From Crenobacter caeni (GTDB lineage Bacteria > Pseudomonadota > Gammaproteobacteria > Burkholderiales > Chromobacteriaceae), in NCBI RefSeq assembly GCF_010435965.1, contig NZ_JAAGAA010000003.1, positions 228,635 through 292,634 of the forward strand: a stretch of DNA of 64,000 nt. The letters are read 5' to 3'. The position numbers were made by a program, and so were the translations under genes. The notes beneath the pieces were generated by a model that made no database searches, had not been told where the DNA came from, and saw only the letters and a list, made by a program, of their open reading frames with translations. This document shows, one piece after another, positions 43,867 to 57,496 of the stretch (position 1 is the stretch's first letter; each line of letters begins with the position of its first letter).

Positions 43867-44757
43867 GTGCCCTCCTACCATTACCTCGAAGACTATGTCG
43901 GCAACACGCCGCTGGTGCGCCTCAAACGGCTGCCGGGTGAGACCAGCAACGTCGTGCTGGTCAAGCTTGAAGGCAGCAACCCCGGCGGCTCGGTCAAGGA
44001 TCGTCCCGCCCTGTCGATGATCCGCCATGCCGAGGCGCGCGGCGACATCCGTCCGGGCGACACGCTGATCGAGCCGACCAGCGGCAACACCGGCATCGGC
44101 CTTGCGATGGCCGCGACGATGATGGGCTACCGGCTGGTGCTGGTGATGCCGGAGAACTCGAGCGCCGAGCGAGTGCAGACCATGCGCGCGTACGGCGCCG
44201 AGGTGGTGTTGACGCCCAAGGACGCGTCGATGCCCGGCGCTATTGACGAGGCGAGACGTTTGCAGGCGGCAGGCGTTGGCCGCATCCTCGACCAGTTTGC
44301 CAACCCGGACAACCCGCTCGCGCACTTCGAGGGTACCGGTCCCGAGATCTGGGCCGGTACCGGGGGTGCCGTCACCCATTTTGTCTCCAGCATGGGGACC
44401 ACCGGCACGGTGATGGGGGTCGGTGCCTACCTCAAGGCGCAAAACCCGGCCGTTCAGATTGTCGGCGTGCAGCCGCAAGCCGGCAGCCAGATCCCGGGCA
44501 TTCGCAAGTGGGAGGACGCCTACCTGCCGGCGATCTGCGACTACGGCAAGATCGACCGCCTCGAGCTGGTGTCGCAGGCCGACGCCGAGGCGATGGCGCG
44601 GCGCCTCGCGCGCGAGGAGGGTATCCTTGCCGGGCCTTCGTCCGGCGGCGCGCTCGCGGTCGCGCTCAGGCTGAACGAGACGCTCGAGAACGCGGTGATC
44701 GTGTCCATCGTCTGTGACCGCGGCGACCGCTACCTGTCGACCGGCCTGTTCGCCTGA
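43867..44757 (+). CDS. cysM: Cysteine synthase B
   Basis: 296-aa PLP enzyme making cysteine from O-acetylserine and sulfide or thiosulfate. Seen: PLP lysine in NPGGSVKDRPALSMI, phosphate loop TSGNTGIGLAMAA, and GTGGAVTHFVSSMGTTGT. The short length and KDRPALSMI favour CysM over CysK. GTG start at 43867. Confidence 0.93.
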   Translation: MPSYHYLEDYVGNTPLVRLKRLPGETSNVVLVKLEGSNPGGSVKDRPALSMIRHAEARGDIRPGDTLIEPTSGNTGIGLAMAATMMGYRLVLVMPENSSAERVQTMRAYGAEVVLTPKDASMPGAIDEARRLQAAGVGRILDQFANPDNPLAHFEGTGPEIWAGTGGAVTHFVSSMGTTGTVMGVGAYLKAQNPAVQIVGVQPQAGSQIPGIRKWEDAYLPAICDYGKIDRLELVSQADAEAMARRLAREEGILAGPSSGGALAVALRLNETLENAVIVSIVCDRGDRYLSTGLFA

Positions 44758-44766
44758 GGAGTGCCC

Positions 44767-45918
44767 ATGTCCCAGCACCAGTTTTCCCCCGCAGCCGGCA
44801 ACGAGCGGCCGCTTGCCTGGTACGAGGCCGCGCTTGCGCACAAGGGCTTCGTGCGCGACGCGGCGCAGGCCGCGGCGATTGCGCGGCTCGACGCGCTCTG
44901 GCAGCAGCTGGTCGACTTCAAGTCGCGGCGCAACCGTTTCCTCGGCCGCTCGCTGTTCAAGCCTGAGGTGCCGCGTGGACTCTATATGTGGGGTGGGGTC
45001 GGCCGTGGCAAGAGCTTCCTGATGGACGCGTTCTACGAGTGCGTGCCGTACCGGCGCAAGAAGCGCGTGCATTTCCACCACTTCATGGCCGACGTGCACC
45101 GCGAACTGAAGAAGCTCGCCGGCGAAAAGGATCCGCTGCTCGCGCTGGCTGACCGTATCGCCCGTTCGACGCGGCTGTTGTGCTTCGACGAGTTCCACGT
45201 CAGCGATATCGCCGACGCGATGATGCTGGGGCGGCTGCTCGACGCCCTGTTCGCGCGCGGGGTGGTGTTCGTGATGACTTCGAATTACCAGCCGGACGGG
45301 CTGTACCCCAATGGGCTGCAGCGGCAGAACTTCCTGCCGACCATAGAACTCATCAAGCGGCAGCTCGAGGTGCTCAACGTCGACGGCGGCAACGACTACC
45401 GCCTGCGCGAGCTGACCCGCGAGCCGCTGTTCGTGGTACCGCACGACGCGGCGACCGACGCGCACCTGGCCGAGATGTTCGAGCGGATCGCCGGTACGGC
45501 GGGTGAGACCGGTCGGCAGATCGAGATCCTGGGGCGGCGCGTGCGTACGGTGCGCCGCGCGCCGGGGGTGGTGTGGTTCGATTTCGCGACGCTGTGCGGC
45601 GGGCCGCGCGCGCAGACCGACTACCTCGAACTCGCGCAGGCCTACCACACGCTGTTCCTGTCGGATATCCCCAGGCTGACCGCCGCGCAGTCGTCCGAGG
45701 CGCGCCGTTTCACCTGGCTGGTCGACGTGTTGTACGACCACCGCGTCAAGCTGGTTGCCAGCAGCGCGGTGCCGGCCGAACAGATCTACACCGAGGGCGT
45801 GCAATCGGGCGAGTTCTTCCGTACGGCGAGCCGCCTCACCGAGATGCAGTCGCAGACCTATCTTGCATTGGCGCACCAGGTGGTCGAGCCGACGCTCGCC
45901 GGCGTGGTCGAGACCTGA
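44767..45918 (+). CDS. zapE: Cell division ATPase ZapE (AFG1-like)
   Basis: 383-aa P-loop ATPase related to mitochondrial AFG1; ZapE binds FtsZ in E. coli. Seen: Walker A in GLYMWGGVGRGKSFLMD, Walker B in LLCFDEFHVSDIADAMML, and sensor MTSNYQPDGLYPNGLQR. ATG at 44767 with GAGGAG upstream is preferred to GTG 44761. Nine bases after cysM. Confidence 0.93.
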   Translation: MSQHQFSPAAGNERPLAWYEAALAHKGFVRDAAQAAAIARLDALWQQLVDFKSRRNRFLGRSLFKPEVPRGLYMWGGVGRGKSFLMDAFYECVPYRRKKRVHFHHFMADVHRELKKLAGEKDPLLALADRIARSTRLLCFDEFHVSDIADAMMLGRLLDALFARGVVFVMTSNYQPDGLYPNGLQRQNFLPTIELIKRQLEVLNVDGGNDYRLRELTREPLFVVPHDAATDAHLAEMFERIAGTAGETGRQIEILGRRVRTVRRAPGVVWFDFATLCGGPRAQTDYLELAQAYHTLFLSDIPRLTAAQSSEARRFTWLVDVLYDHRVKLVASSAVPAEQIYTEGVQSGEFFRTASRLTEMQSQTYLALAHQVVEPTLAGVVET

Positions 45919-45930
45919 ACTCGGGGAGGC

Positions 45931-46659
45931 TTACTGGCCGAGCGGGATCAACAGCGGGGTGTAGCCGAGCGCTTTGAGGCGCGCCATCGCGTCTTCGGCC
46001 TCGGCGCGGGTCGTGAACGGCCCCAACTGGATGCGCGTCTCGCTCTTGGCAGCGATGCCCTTGGCTTTGAGCTCTTCGACCAGCTTCTCGGCGTTGCCGA
46101 TATTGGAGAACAGGCCAAGCTGCACGCTGTAGCCGAAGGAGCTGCCCTGCGGGCGGCTGGCAGCGGGCGGGGTGACCTGGCCCTGAGCTGTGGTGTCGGC
46201 GCGCGGCGTGGCAGCCGTCTTGGCCGCTTGCGGCGCGGCGCTGGCGGCGGCCGTGCGTTGTGTGGTGGCCGGTGCCTGCGTTTCGGCGGAGCGGCTTGTC
46301 ACCGCCTTGGCCTGCGGCACGACGGCCTCGACCATCAGCGTCGGCGTCGATGCAAGGCCGGGGGTTGACTCGGTGGCCGGGCCGACCGGCAGGCCGGGCG
46401 AGGGAGTGCTGGCAACGAGCGGGGCGGACGCGCTGAGCGCGGGAGCCGGCAGCGGCTCGGAGGCGACCGGCAGCGGGCCGCTCAGGCGGCCGCTGGCAGC
46501 CTGTTCTTCGCCGGGGGCGGCGGGCTTACGTTCGAGCAACGGGATGCTGGCCAGTGCGGCCAGCGCCAGCGCGGCGGCGATCGCGATGCGCTTTTTCATG
46601 CTGCGTTCGCCGCCGGGTTGCGGGGTGGGGGCTTGCGGCTTGTCGGGCTGGCTCGTCAT
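45931..46659 (-). CDS. SPOR-domain protein
   Basis: 242 aa. A short cytoplasmic head, one membrane segment (about 22-40, RIAIAAALALAALASIPLL), a long proline/alanine/serine/threonine-rich periplasmic linker, and a C-terminal SPOR repeat (about 165-240: FGYSVQLGLFSNIGNAEKLV ... ARLKALGYTPLLI) that binds denuded glycan at the division septum. FtsN- or DedD-like layout; which one is not clear. ATG at 46659 with AAGGA upstream. Confidence 0.85.
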   Translation of the reverse strand: MTSQPDKPQAPTPQPGGERSMKKRIAIAAALALAALASIPLLERKPAAPGEEQAASGRLSGPLPVASEPLPAPALSASAPLVASTPSPGLPVGPATESTPGLASTPTLMVEAVVPQAKAVTSRSAETQAPATTQRTAAASAAPQAAKTAATPRADTTAQGQVTPPAASRPQGSSFGYSVQLGLFSNIGNAEKLVEELKAKGIAAKSETRIQLGPFTTRAEAEDAMARLKALGYTPLLIPLGQ

Positions 46660-46700
46660 CGTGTCCTTGTCAATCTCTACAGCAAAGGCTTGAGAAGGCT

Positions 46701-46708
46701 GGTAAAAT
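46701..46708 (+). promoter_or_regulatory. Extended -10 of ndk
   Basis: TG-G-TAAAAT (hexamer at 46703-46708), 91 bases before the ndk start; extended -10 promoters need little -35. Confidence 0.5.
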
Positions 46709-46798
46709 ACCGGGTTCTTCGGAAAGACGCTTTCTGTGCAACCGGTGCCGGCTGGCCAACAGCTATTAAGCATCTGTATTCGTAATTAGGAGATTTAT

Positions 46799-47224
46799 AT
46801 GGCAATCGAACGTACTCTGTCCATCGTCAAGCCCGATGCAGTCGCTAAAAACGTGATCGGCAAGATCTACGACCGCTTCGAGTCGAACGGCCTGAAAGTC
46901 ATCGCCGCCAAGATGAAGCACCTGTCGCGCGCCGAAGCCGAAGGCTTCTACGCCGTGCACAAGGACCGTCCGTTCTTCGGCGACCTGGTCGCGTTCATGA
47001 CCTCCGGCCCGGTGATGATCCAGGCTCTGGAAGGCGAAAACGCCGTCCTGAAGAACCGCGAACTGATGGGCGCGACCGACCCGAAGAAAGCCGACGCCGG
47101 CACCATCCGCGCCGACTTCGCCGAGTCGATCGACGCCAACGCCGTGCACGGTTCGGACAGCCTGGAGAACGCAGCGATCGAAATCGCCTACTTCTTCGCG
47201 GCGACCGAAATCTGCCCGCGCTAA
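46799..47224 (+). CDS. ndk: Nucleoside diphosphate kinase
   Basis: 141-aa enzyme balancing NTP pools. Seen: [15 protein letters not shown] and the phosphorylated histidine in [18 protein letters not shown] seven bases upstream. Heads the conserved ndk-rlmN-pilW-rodZ-ispG-hisS-yfgM-bamB-der series. Confidence 0.98.
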   Translation: MAIERTLSIVKPDAVAKNVIGKIYDRFESNGLKVIAAKMKHLSRAEAEGFYAVHKDRPFFGDLVAFMTSGPVMIQALEGENAVLKNRELMGATDPKKADAGTIRADFAESIDANAVHGSDSLENAAIEIAYFFAATEICPR

Positions 47225-47290
47225 GCGAATGATGTAACGGACGGCGGCTGCTCCCGTGCGGGCAGCTGCCGTTTTTGCGAGATGCTCCCG

Positions 47291-48385
47291 ATGAAAACCA
47301 ACCTGCTCGACTTCAACCTGCCTGCACTGACCCAGCACTTTGCCGAGATGGGCGAAAAGCCGTTTCGTGCCAAGCAAGTGATGCGCTGGATGCACCAGAT
47401 GGGTGAAAACGACTTCGACGCGATGACCGACCTCGCCAAGAGCCTGCGCGCCAAGCTCATCGAGACGGCCGAGGTGCGCGTGCCCGAGTTGATGACGGGG
47501 CAGGCATCCGGGGATGGTACCCGCAAGTGGCTGCTCGACGTCGGCACCGGCAACGGGGTCGAGACCGTCTTCATTCCCGAAGACGACCGCGGCACCTTGT
47601 GCGTGTCTTCCCAGGTCGGCTGCGCGCTCGAGTGCACCTTCTGCTCGACCGGCCGCCAGGGCTTCAACCGCAACCTCAGCACCGCCGAGATCATCGGCCA
47701 GCTGTGGTGGGCGAACAAGGCGCTCGGCGTGACGCCGAAGAACGAGCGCGTGATCTCCAACGTGGTGATGATGGGAATGGGCGAGCCGCTGGCCAACTAC
47801 GACAACGTGGTTTCGGCGCTGTCCATCATGCTCGACGACCACGGCTACGGCCTGAGCCGACGCCGGGTGACGGTCTCCACCTCCGGCCTCGTGCCGCAGA
47901 TGGACAGGCTGCGCGAGGATTGCCCGGTCGCGCTGGCCGTTTCGCTGCACGCGCCGAACGACGCGATCCGCGACGTGATCGTGCCGATCAACAAGAAATA
48001 CCCGCTCGCAGAACTGATGGCCGCGTGCCGCCGCTACCTCGAGAAGGCGCCGCGCGACTTCGTGACCTTCGAGTACGTGATGCTTGACGGCGTCAATGAC
48101 AGACCGGAACATGCAAGGCAGTTGATCGAACTGGTACGTGACGTGCCGTGCAAGTTCAACCTGATCCCGTTCAATCCCTTCCCCCATTCGGGCTACGCGC
48201 GGTCGAGCAACAACGCGATCCGCACCTTCCGCGAACTTCTGCAGGAAGCCGGCTTCGTGGTGACGGTGCGCAAGACCCGTGGCGACGACATCGACGCCGC
48301 GTGCGGGCAGCTGGCCGGTCAGGTGCAGGACAAGACGCGTCGCCAGGCCAAGTGGATGCAAATCGTCGAGGAAGGCAAGGAATGA
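47291..48385 (+). CDS. rlmN: Dual-specificity RNA methyltransferase RlmN
   Basis: 364-aa radical SAM enzyme methylating C2 of A2503 in 23S rRNA and A37 in some tRNAs. Seen: the cluster motif [11 protein letters not shown] (C-X3-C-X2-C), [14 protein letters not shown], and the C-terminal [15 protein letters not shown] with a catalytic cysteine. ATG at 47291 gives MKTNLLDFN; an upstream in-frame ATG at 47282 adds three residues. Confidence 0.96.
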   Translation: MKTNLLDFNLPALTQHFAEMGEKPFRAKQVMRWMHQMGENDFDAMTDLAKSLRAKLIETAEVRVPELMTGQASGDGTRKWLLDVGTGNGVETVFIPEDDRGTLCVSSQVGCALECTFCSTGRQGFNRNLSTAEIIGQLWWANKALGVTPKNERVISNVVMMGMGEPLANYDNVVSALSIMLDDHGYGLSRRRVTVSTSGLVPQMDRLREDCPVALAVSLHAPNDAIRDVIVPINKKYPLAELMAACRRYLEKAPRDFVTFEYVMLDGVNDRPEHARQLIELVRDVPCKFNLIPFNPFPHSGYARSSNNAIRTFRELLQEAGFVVTVRKTRGDDIDAACGQLAGQVQDKTRRQAKWMQIVEEGKE

Positions 48386-49125
48386 GACTCGCGCGTGCGC
48401 GCGGCCTGATCGTTACGCTGCTGCTGGGCATGCTGGCGCTGCCGGCATGGGCCGCGTCGTCGCGCGAATTCGCGCAGACGCAGGCGCAACTGGCGATCGA
48501 GTACATGCGCTACGGCAATATGCGCGCGGCGCTCGACGCGGCCAACGCGTCGGTCGACGCCGACAGCGGCTACCAGAGCGGGCATATGGTGCGCGCGCTG
48601 GTGCTGATGCAACTGGGCATGGACAAGGACGCCGAATCGGCCTTCCGCCGCGCGCTATCGGTCGACCGCAGCAACCCCGAAGTGAACAACAACTACGGCT
48701 GGTTCCTGTGCAGCCGCGGCCAGGCAGCCGCGTCGCTCGAGTACTTCTCGCGCGCGCTGTCCGACCCGCTGTACGACAAGCCGATGACGGCGACGCTCAA
48801 CCGCGGCCTGTGCCGCGGCAAGGCCGGCGACTACGATGGCGCCAACCGCGATTTGCTCGAGGTGCTGCGCGCCGACGGCAAGGACGCGGCCGCTCTGCGT
48901 GCGATGACCGAGCTGCAGATTACCCGCGGCAACGGCAAGCTGGCGGCCTTTTATTACCAGCGGCTCTCGGCGCAGTTGCCCCGCGAGGACGCTGCCGATT
49001 TATGGCTGGGGGTGCGCCTGGCCAAGCTACAGGGCGACACGGCCGCCGTGCGCAGGCTGGGTGAGCGCCTCTTGGCGACGTATCCGGATTCGGTCGAGAC
49101 CCAACAATACCTGAGTGGAAGCTAG
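48382..49125 (+). CDS. pilW: Type IV pilus biogenesis/stability protein PilW (PilF)
   Basis: 247-aa tetratricopeptide protein needed for secretin assembly and pilus stability. Six TPR-like helices pairs span about 35-240 ([35 protein letters not shown]). The signal peptide [20 protein letters not shown]...PAWA ends in a signal peptidase I type site; no lipobox cysteine is present, unlike typical PilF/PilW. Start overlaps the rlmN stop (ATGA). Confidence 0.9.
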   Translation: MRLARARGLIVTLLLGMLALPAWAASSREFAQTQAQLAIEYMRYGNMRAALDAANASVDADSGYQSGHMVRALVLMQLGMDKDAESAFRRALSVDRSNPEVNNNYGWFLCSRGQAAASLEYFSRALSDPLYDKPMTATLNRGLCRGKAGDYDGANRDLLEVLRADGKDAAALRAMTELQITRGNGKLAAFYYQRLSAQLPREDAADLWLGVRLAKLQGDTAAVRRLGERLLATYPDSVETQQYLSGS

Positions 49126-49129
49126 TCAG

Positions 49130-49999
49130 ATGGACGCAGTCGAAAAAGGGGGAGGCCCGGGCGTCGGCGCGCAATTGCGTGCGGCGCGCGAGGCGCGGCA
49201 ACTGGGGCTCGGTGATGTCGCCGAGCGTCTGAAACTCTCGGTGCGCCAGCTCGAAGCGATCGAGCGCGACGATTTCGCCGCCTTGCCCGGCGCGACCTTC
49301 GTGCGCGGCTTCGTTCGCAACTACGCGCGCTTCCTCGAGATCGATCCCGCACCGCTGATGCATGCGCTTGACCAGGCCTTCCCGCCGCAACCGGCCGAGA
49401 ACGCGATCGTGCGCGAGGCCGATTCAAGCCGGGAAAACGTGTCGCGCTCCGGCGCGGGCCGCTGGATCGGCGGTGCCTTGCTGGTCGGCGTGCTGGCCGG
49501 CAGCGCGTGGTGGTTCGCGGGCGCCGGTGGCGACGACGCGGCGGACGAGACGCTTGCGCCGATGGTCGCCTCCGCGCCGTCCGGCATCGTCGAGTCGCCG
49601 GACGAAGCGATGGCCTCCGCACCGGCGCAGGACGCCATCGCGGCGCAGGCGTCGTCGGGCGCGCAAGGCGAGGCTACGCAACCGCCGGCCGACAGCGCCG
49701 ACACGCAGGCGGCCATGCCGGCCGCGGCGCCGGCGGCCGCCAGCGCGCCCGCTGCGGCCGTGGCCGGTGCGCTGCGTCTGGCCGCCAGCGAGGACGCATG
49801 GGTTTCGGTGACCGACGCCAAGGGTCAGAAGCTGGTGTTCGGCACGCTCAAGGCGGGCGAGCAAAAGTCGGTCAGCGGCACGCCGCCCTACCGCGTGCGC
49901 ATCGGCAATGCGTCCAAGGTGCAGGTCTTCCATAACGGCCAGCCGGTCGACTTGAGCGGCAAGATCCGCGGCTCGACCGCGACGCTCAACCTGGACTGA
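49130..49999 (+). CDS. rodZ: Cytoskeleton protein RodZ-like
   Basis: 289 aa. N-terminal helix-turn-helix (about 15-75: [20 protein letters not shown] ... [18 protein letters not shown]), one membrane segment (about 107-127), an Ala/Pro-rich periplasmic linker and the C-terminal DUF4115 domain ([20 protein letters not shown]). RodZ links MreB to the cell wall machinery. The pilW-rodZ-ispG order supports the name. ATG at 49130 is used; GTG at 49115 is in frame upstream. Confidence 0.88.
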   Translation: MDAVEKGGGPGVGAQLRAAREARQLGLGDVAERLKLSVRQLEAIERDDFAALPGATFVRGFVRNYARFLEIDPAPLMHALDQAFPPQPAENAIVREADSSRENVSRSGAGRWIGGALLVGVLAGSAWWFAGAGGDDAADETLAPMVASAPSGIVESPDEAMASAPAQDAIAAQASSGAQGEATQPPADSADTQAAMPAAAPAAASAPAAAVAGALRLAASEDAWVSVTDAKGQKLVFGTLKAGEQKSVSGTPPYRVRIGNASKVQVFHNGQPVDLSGKIRGSTATLNLD

Positions 50000-50006
50000 G
50001 GTGGCG

Positions 50007-51284
<1,278 letters not shown>

Positions 51285-51327
51285 TCCGTCAGGTTCGCGC
51301 ACACACGTATCAGAAGAAGAAAGCACC

Positions 51328-52599
<1,272 letters not shown>

Positions 52600-52611
52600 G
52601 GAGGGGGACGC

Positions 52612-53241
52612 ATGGCGTTCGACTTGCAGGAACAGGAACAGATCGAAGAACTCAAGGGCTTCTGGCGCGGCTGGGGGCGCTGGATCGCGGCGCTGGTCGT
52701 GATTGCCTGCCTCGGCTACCTGGGCATGAAGGGCTGGCACTTGTATCGTGCCGAGCAGGCCGAGAAGGCGTCGGCGGTGTTCGCCAAGCTGGAAACGGCG
52801 CTGCCGGGCGGCGATCTCAAACAGATCAAGGCGATCAGCGCCGAACTGCGCCGCGACTACGCGTCGACCAGCTACGCGCCGCGCGCCGCGCTGATGACCG
52901 CCCGCGTCGCCTTCGACAAGAACGACTACAAACTCGCCGGCGAAGAACTCGCCTGGGTGATCGCCAACGCGAAAGAAGCCGATGTGGTCGCCGTCGCCCG
53001 TCTGCGCCAGGCGGCCGTGCTGCTCGACCAGAAGCAGTACGACGGTGCGCTGAAGGAGGTGTCGGCCGAACACCCGGCCGCCTTCGACGGCTTCTTCCTC
53101 GACATGAAGGGCGACATCCTGTTCGCCAAGGGCGACGCCAAGGGCGCCGCCGCCGCTTACAAGTCGGCGCTCGCCAAGCTGGCGCCGGAAGAGCCGATGC
53201 GCGACTTCGTGCAGGCCAAGATCGACGCTATCGGGAGCTGA
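52612..53241 (+). CDS. yfgM: YfgM-like SecYEG ancillary protein
   Basis: 209-aa single-pass membrane protein: cytoplasmic N-terminus with EQEQIEELKGFWRGWGRW, membrane segment about 25-43, periplasmic TPR region. In E. coli YfgM works with PpiD at the Sec translocon. GGAGGGGG before the ATG; 12 bases after hisS and three before bamB. Confidence 0.9.
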   Translation: MAFDLQEQEQIEELKGFWRGWGRWIAALVVIACLGYLGMKGWHLYRAEQAEKASAVFAKLETALPGGDLKQIKAISAELRRDYASTSYAPRAALMTARVAFDKNDYKLAGEELAWVIANAKEADVVAVARLRQAAVLLDQKQYDGALKEVSAEHPAAFDGFFLDMKGDILFAKGDAKGAAAAYKSALAKLAPEEPMRDFVQAKIDAIGS

Positions 53242-53244
53242 CCC

Positions 53245-54381
53245 ATGAAACGCCAGACGCTGATTGCCGCGGCCATCGCCACCCTCGTCACCGGCTGCGC
53301 CAGCTGGTTTGAAGGTTCGAGCGCCAACCAACCGACGCCGCTTGAACGCGTCGACGCGAGCCGTGCGCTGAACGTGCGCTGGCAGCAGGGCGTCGAGTCC
53401 GCCGGGCAGGGCCTGTTCCGTCCGGCCTTTCTCGACGGCAAGCTCGCGGTCGCCGGCAACGGCGACACCATCGAGGTTTACGACGCGGCCAGCGGCAAGC
53501 GTCTGCAGGGCCTTCGCCTGAAGGGCGAAAGCCTCGTCGCCGGCGTTGGCGCCGACACGCGTGGCTACTACGCGGGTAACGCGGCTGGCGAAGTGCTGGC
53601 TGTCGACCCGGCAGGCAGGGTGCGCTGGCGCCAGCGGCTGACCAGCCTGATGGCCGAGCCGCCGCTGGCGTCCGGCGACATGGTCGTCGTGCGCAGCGGC
53701 GACGGGCGGATCACCGCCTACGCAGCCGAAGACGGCCGTTCGCTGTGGACGCAGTGGCAGGCGCCGCCGTCGCTGATGGTGCAGCCGACCACGCCGGTGA
53801 TGCTGGCGGTCGGCGACGACGTGCTGATCAGCGGGGAGGCCGGCGGCAAGCTCGCCGTCTACAACCTGAAGAGCGGCGTGCCGCTGTGGCAGGCGACGGT
53901 CGCCACGCCGCGCGGCGCGAGTGAGCTCGAGCGGGTGACCGACGTGGTCAGCCAGCCCCAGTTCGACGGCCGCCGCGTGTGCGCGGTCGCCTATCAGGGC
54001 CGCGTCGCCTGTTTCGACGCGCGCGGCGGCAACCTGATCTGGGCGCGCGAGGTCGGCAGCAGCCGCGGCCTCGCCCTGGACGGCAACAAGGTGTTCGTGA
54101 CCGCCGACGACGGTGCGGTGTGGGCGTTCGACGCCGAGACCGGCCGCAACCTGTGGAAGAACGACGCACTGAAGTACCGCGGCGTGACCGGACCGGTCCG
54201 CCTCGGCAAAGACATCCTGGTGCTCGACGCCGAAGGGGTTGCCCATCTGTTGGCACCCGAAGACGGCCGTATCGTCGGCCGCGCGCGCACCGGGGCCGAA
54301 GGAACCCTCAGCCAGCCGCTGGTGCTGGGCGACGCTGCCTTCGTGCAGGGCCGCAACGGCAAGCTCTCTGCGCTGAACTGA
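53245..54381 (+). CDS. bamB: Outer-membrane assembly lipoprotein BamB
   Basis: 378-aa lipoprotein of the BAM complex. Lipobox TLVTGCAS puts the acylated cysteine at about residue 16; the rest is an eight-bladed propeller with repeated W/DAETGRNLW-like motifs (VYNLKSGVPLWQA, AFDAETGRNLWKN). Works with the porin-type substrates encoded nearby. Confidence 0.96.
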   Translation: MKRQTLIAAAIATLVTGCASWFEGSSANQPTPLERVDASRALNVRWQQGVESAGQGLFRPAFLDGKLAVAGNGDTIEVYDAASGKRLQGLRLKGESLVAGVGADTRGYYAGNAAGEVLAVDPAGRVRWRQRLTSLMAEPPLASGDMVVVRSGDGRITAYAAEDGRSLWTQWQAPPSLMVQPTTPVMLAVGDDVLISGEAGGKLAVYNLKSGVPLWQATVATPRGASELERVTDVVSQPQFDGRRVCAVAYQGRVACFDARGGNLIWAREVGSSRGLALDGNKVFVTADDGAVWAFDAETGRNLWKNDALKYRGVTGPVRLGKDILVLDAEGVAHLLAPEDGRIVGRARTGAEGTLSQPLVLGDAAFVQGRNGKLSALN

Positions 54382-54395
54382 AGATTTAAGGCAAC

Positions 54396-55925
54396 ATGAA
54401 ACCGACAATCGCTCTGGTAGGCCGCCCCAACGTGGGCAAGTCGACCCTGTTCAACCGCCTGACGCGCTCGCGCGACGCACTGGTCGCCGACCAGCCGGGC
54501 CTGACGCGCGACCGTCACTACGGTCACGGCCGGGTCGGCAGCAAGCCCTATCTGGTGATCGACACCGGCGGTTTCGAGCCGGTGGTCGACGACGGCATCC
54601 TGTGGGAAATGGCGCGCCAGACCCTGCAGGCCGTCGACGAGGCCGACGCGATCGTCTTTCTGGTCGACGGACGCAACGGCGTCACGCCGCAGGACAAGCT
54701 GATCGCCAACCGCCTGCGCCAGAGCCGCCAGCCGGTCTACCTCGCGGTCAACAAGGCCGAGGGCATGAGCCCGGGGATGGCTGCCGCCGAGTTCCACGAA
54801 CTCGCGCTGGGCGAGCCGTGGCCGGTGTCCGCCTCGCACGGCGACGGCGTGCGCGAGCTGATCGAGACCATCCTCGAGCCGTTCCCGGACGAGGTCGACG
54901 AGGAGAGCAAGCGCCACCCGAAATTCGCGGTGATCGGCCGCCCCAACGTCGGCAAGTCGACGCTGGTCAACGCCATTCTCGGCGAGGAGCGCGTGATTGC
55001 CTTCGACCAGGCCGGCACCACCCGCGACAGCATCTACATCGACTTCGAGCGCGACGAGAAGGCGTACACCATCATCGATACCGCCGGCGTGCGCCGCCGC
55101 GGCAAGGTCAACGAGACGGTCGAGAAGTTCTCGGTGATCAAGACCATGCAGGCGATCGAGGACGCCAACGTCGCCGTGCTGGTACTCGACGCGCAGCAGG
55201 ATATCTCCGAGCAGGACGCGACCATCGCCGGCTTCGCGCTGGAGGCTGGCCGCGCGCTGGTGGTCGCCGTCAACAAGTGGGACCACCTCGACGGCGAGCA
55301 GCGCGAGCGCATCCACCGCGACGTCGCGCGCAAGCTGGGCTTTCTCGACTTCGCGCGCTTCCACTACATCTCCGCGCTCGAGGGCAAGGGGGTCGGCGAG
55401 CTGTTCAAGTCGATCGACGCGGCGTACCACGCGGCGATGATCAAGCTCTCCACGCCCAAGCTGACCCGCATCCTGCAACTGGCGACCGAACGCCAGGCGC
55501 CGCCGCGCGTCGGCCTGACCCGCCCCAAGTTGCGTTACGCGCACCAGGGCGGCATGAACCCACCGATCATCGTGATCCACGGCAATTCGCTGGAAAATGT
55601 GCCGGATAGCTACACCCGCTACCTCGAAGGCCTGTTCCGCAAGGCTTTCCAGCTGCAGGGCACGCCGCTCAGGGTACAATACAAGTCCAGCACCAACCCC
55701 TTCGAGACCGAAGAGAAGGGCGCGAAACCAGGTCTGCTCAAGCACCGGGCGGCCAGCAAGGCGCAGCTCAAGGCGCGCATCGAGGCCAAGGAAAAGGCGC
55801 GCGCCGTCGCCGATGGCCGCGTGACCCCCAAGCCGGTCAAACCGGCGGCCAAGCCGTCCACCGGCGGGAAACCCGCTGCGGGCGGGCGCGGCAAGCCGGC
55901 GCCGCGCGGCAAGGGCAAAAGATAG
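54396..55925 (+). CDS. der: GTPase Der (EngA)
   Basis: 509-aa double GTPase of 50S ribosome assembly. Two P-loops [12 protein letters not shown] and [12 protein letters not shown], two [13 protein letters not shown] switch motifs, NKxD motifs VNKAEG and VNKWDHLDG, then a KH-like domain and a basic C-terminal tail ([14 protein letters not shown]). The first NKxD has A-E where a D is usual. Confidence 0.97.
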   Translation: MKPTIALVGRPNVGKSTLFNRLTRSRDALVADQPGLTRDRHYGHGRVGSKPYLVIDTGGFEPVVDDGILWEMARQTLQAVDEADAIVFLVDGRNGVTPQDKLIANRLRQSRQPVYLAVNKAEGMSPGMAAAEFHELALGEPWPVSASHGDGVRELIETILEPFPDEVDEESKRHPKFAVIGRPNVGKSTLVNAILGEERVIAFDQAGTTRDSIYIDFERDEKAYTIIDTAGVRRRGKVNETVEKFSVIKTMQAIEDANVAVLVLDAQQDISEQDATIAGFALEAGRALVVAVNKWDHLDGEQRERIHRDVARKLGFLDFARFHYISALEGKGVGELFKSIDAAYHAAMIKLSTPKLTRILQLATERQAPPRVGLTRPKLRYAHQGGMNPPIIVIHGNSLENVPDSYTRYLEGLFRKAFQLQGTPLRVQYKSSTNPFETEEKGAKPGLLKHRAASKAQLKARIEAKEKARAVADGRVTPKPVKPAAKPSTGGKPAAGGRGKPAPRGKGKR

Positions 55926-56015
55926 TACGACGGTATTTTTTCTGCTAAAAAGTATTTTGGCACCGGAACGTCCACCTCGAGTGGCGACACTTAACGAAGT
56001 TTGGAGAAGAAAAAC

Positions 56016-56273
56016 ATGAGCGCCAAAGGGCAAATGCTACAAGACCCGTTCCTGAACATCCTGCGCAAGGAACATGTTCCGGTCTCGATCTATCTGGTGA
56101 ACGGCATCAAGCTGCAGGGCCAGATCGAATCCTTCGACCAGTACGTGGTGCTGCTGAAGAACACCGTGACCCAGATGGTGTACAAGCACGCGATCTCGAC
56201 CGTGGTGCCGGCCCGCGCGGTCAGCATCCCGCACGAGGCGCCGGCCAAGGGCGAGGCGCAGTCCGACGCCTGA
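56016..56273 (+). CDS. hfq: RNA chaperone Hfq
   Basis: 85-aa Sm-like hexamer that pairs small RNAs with mRNAs. Sm1 seen as [20 protein letters not shown], Sm2 as [17 protein letters not shown] at 56016 with GGAG upstream; the TTG at 56001 is not used. Presence supports trans-acting sRNA regulation in this organism. Confidence 0.98.
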   Translation: MSAKGQMLQDPFLNILRKEHVPVSIYLVNGIKLQGQIESFDQYVVLLKNTVTQMVYKHAISTVVPARAVSIPHEAPAKGEAQSDA

Positions 56274-56293
56274 GCGTAACGCCGGGCATCCGC

Positions 56294-56337
56294 AGGCTGG
56301 CGACCCCGTGCGGGGCCACCAGCCTCTCTCTTTTTTT
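56294..56337 (+). terminator. Terminator between hfq and hflX
   Basis: Outer stem AGGCTGG/CCAGCCT and inner stem CCCCG/CGGGG, followed by TCTCTC and a T7 run. hflX therefore probably depends partly on read-through or an internal promoter. Confidence 0.8.
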
Positions 56338-56356
56338 GTCTGACGGATTTTGATGC

Positions 56357-57482
<1,126 letters not shown>

Positions 57483-57496
<14 letters not shown>

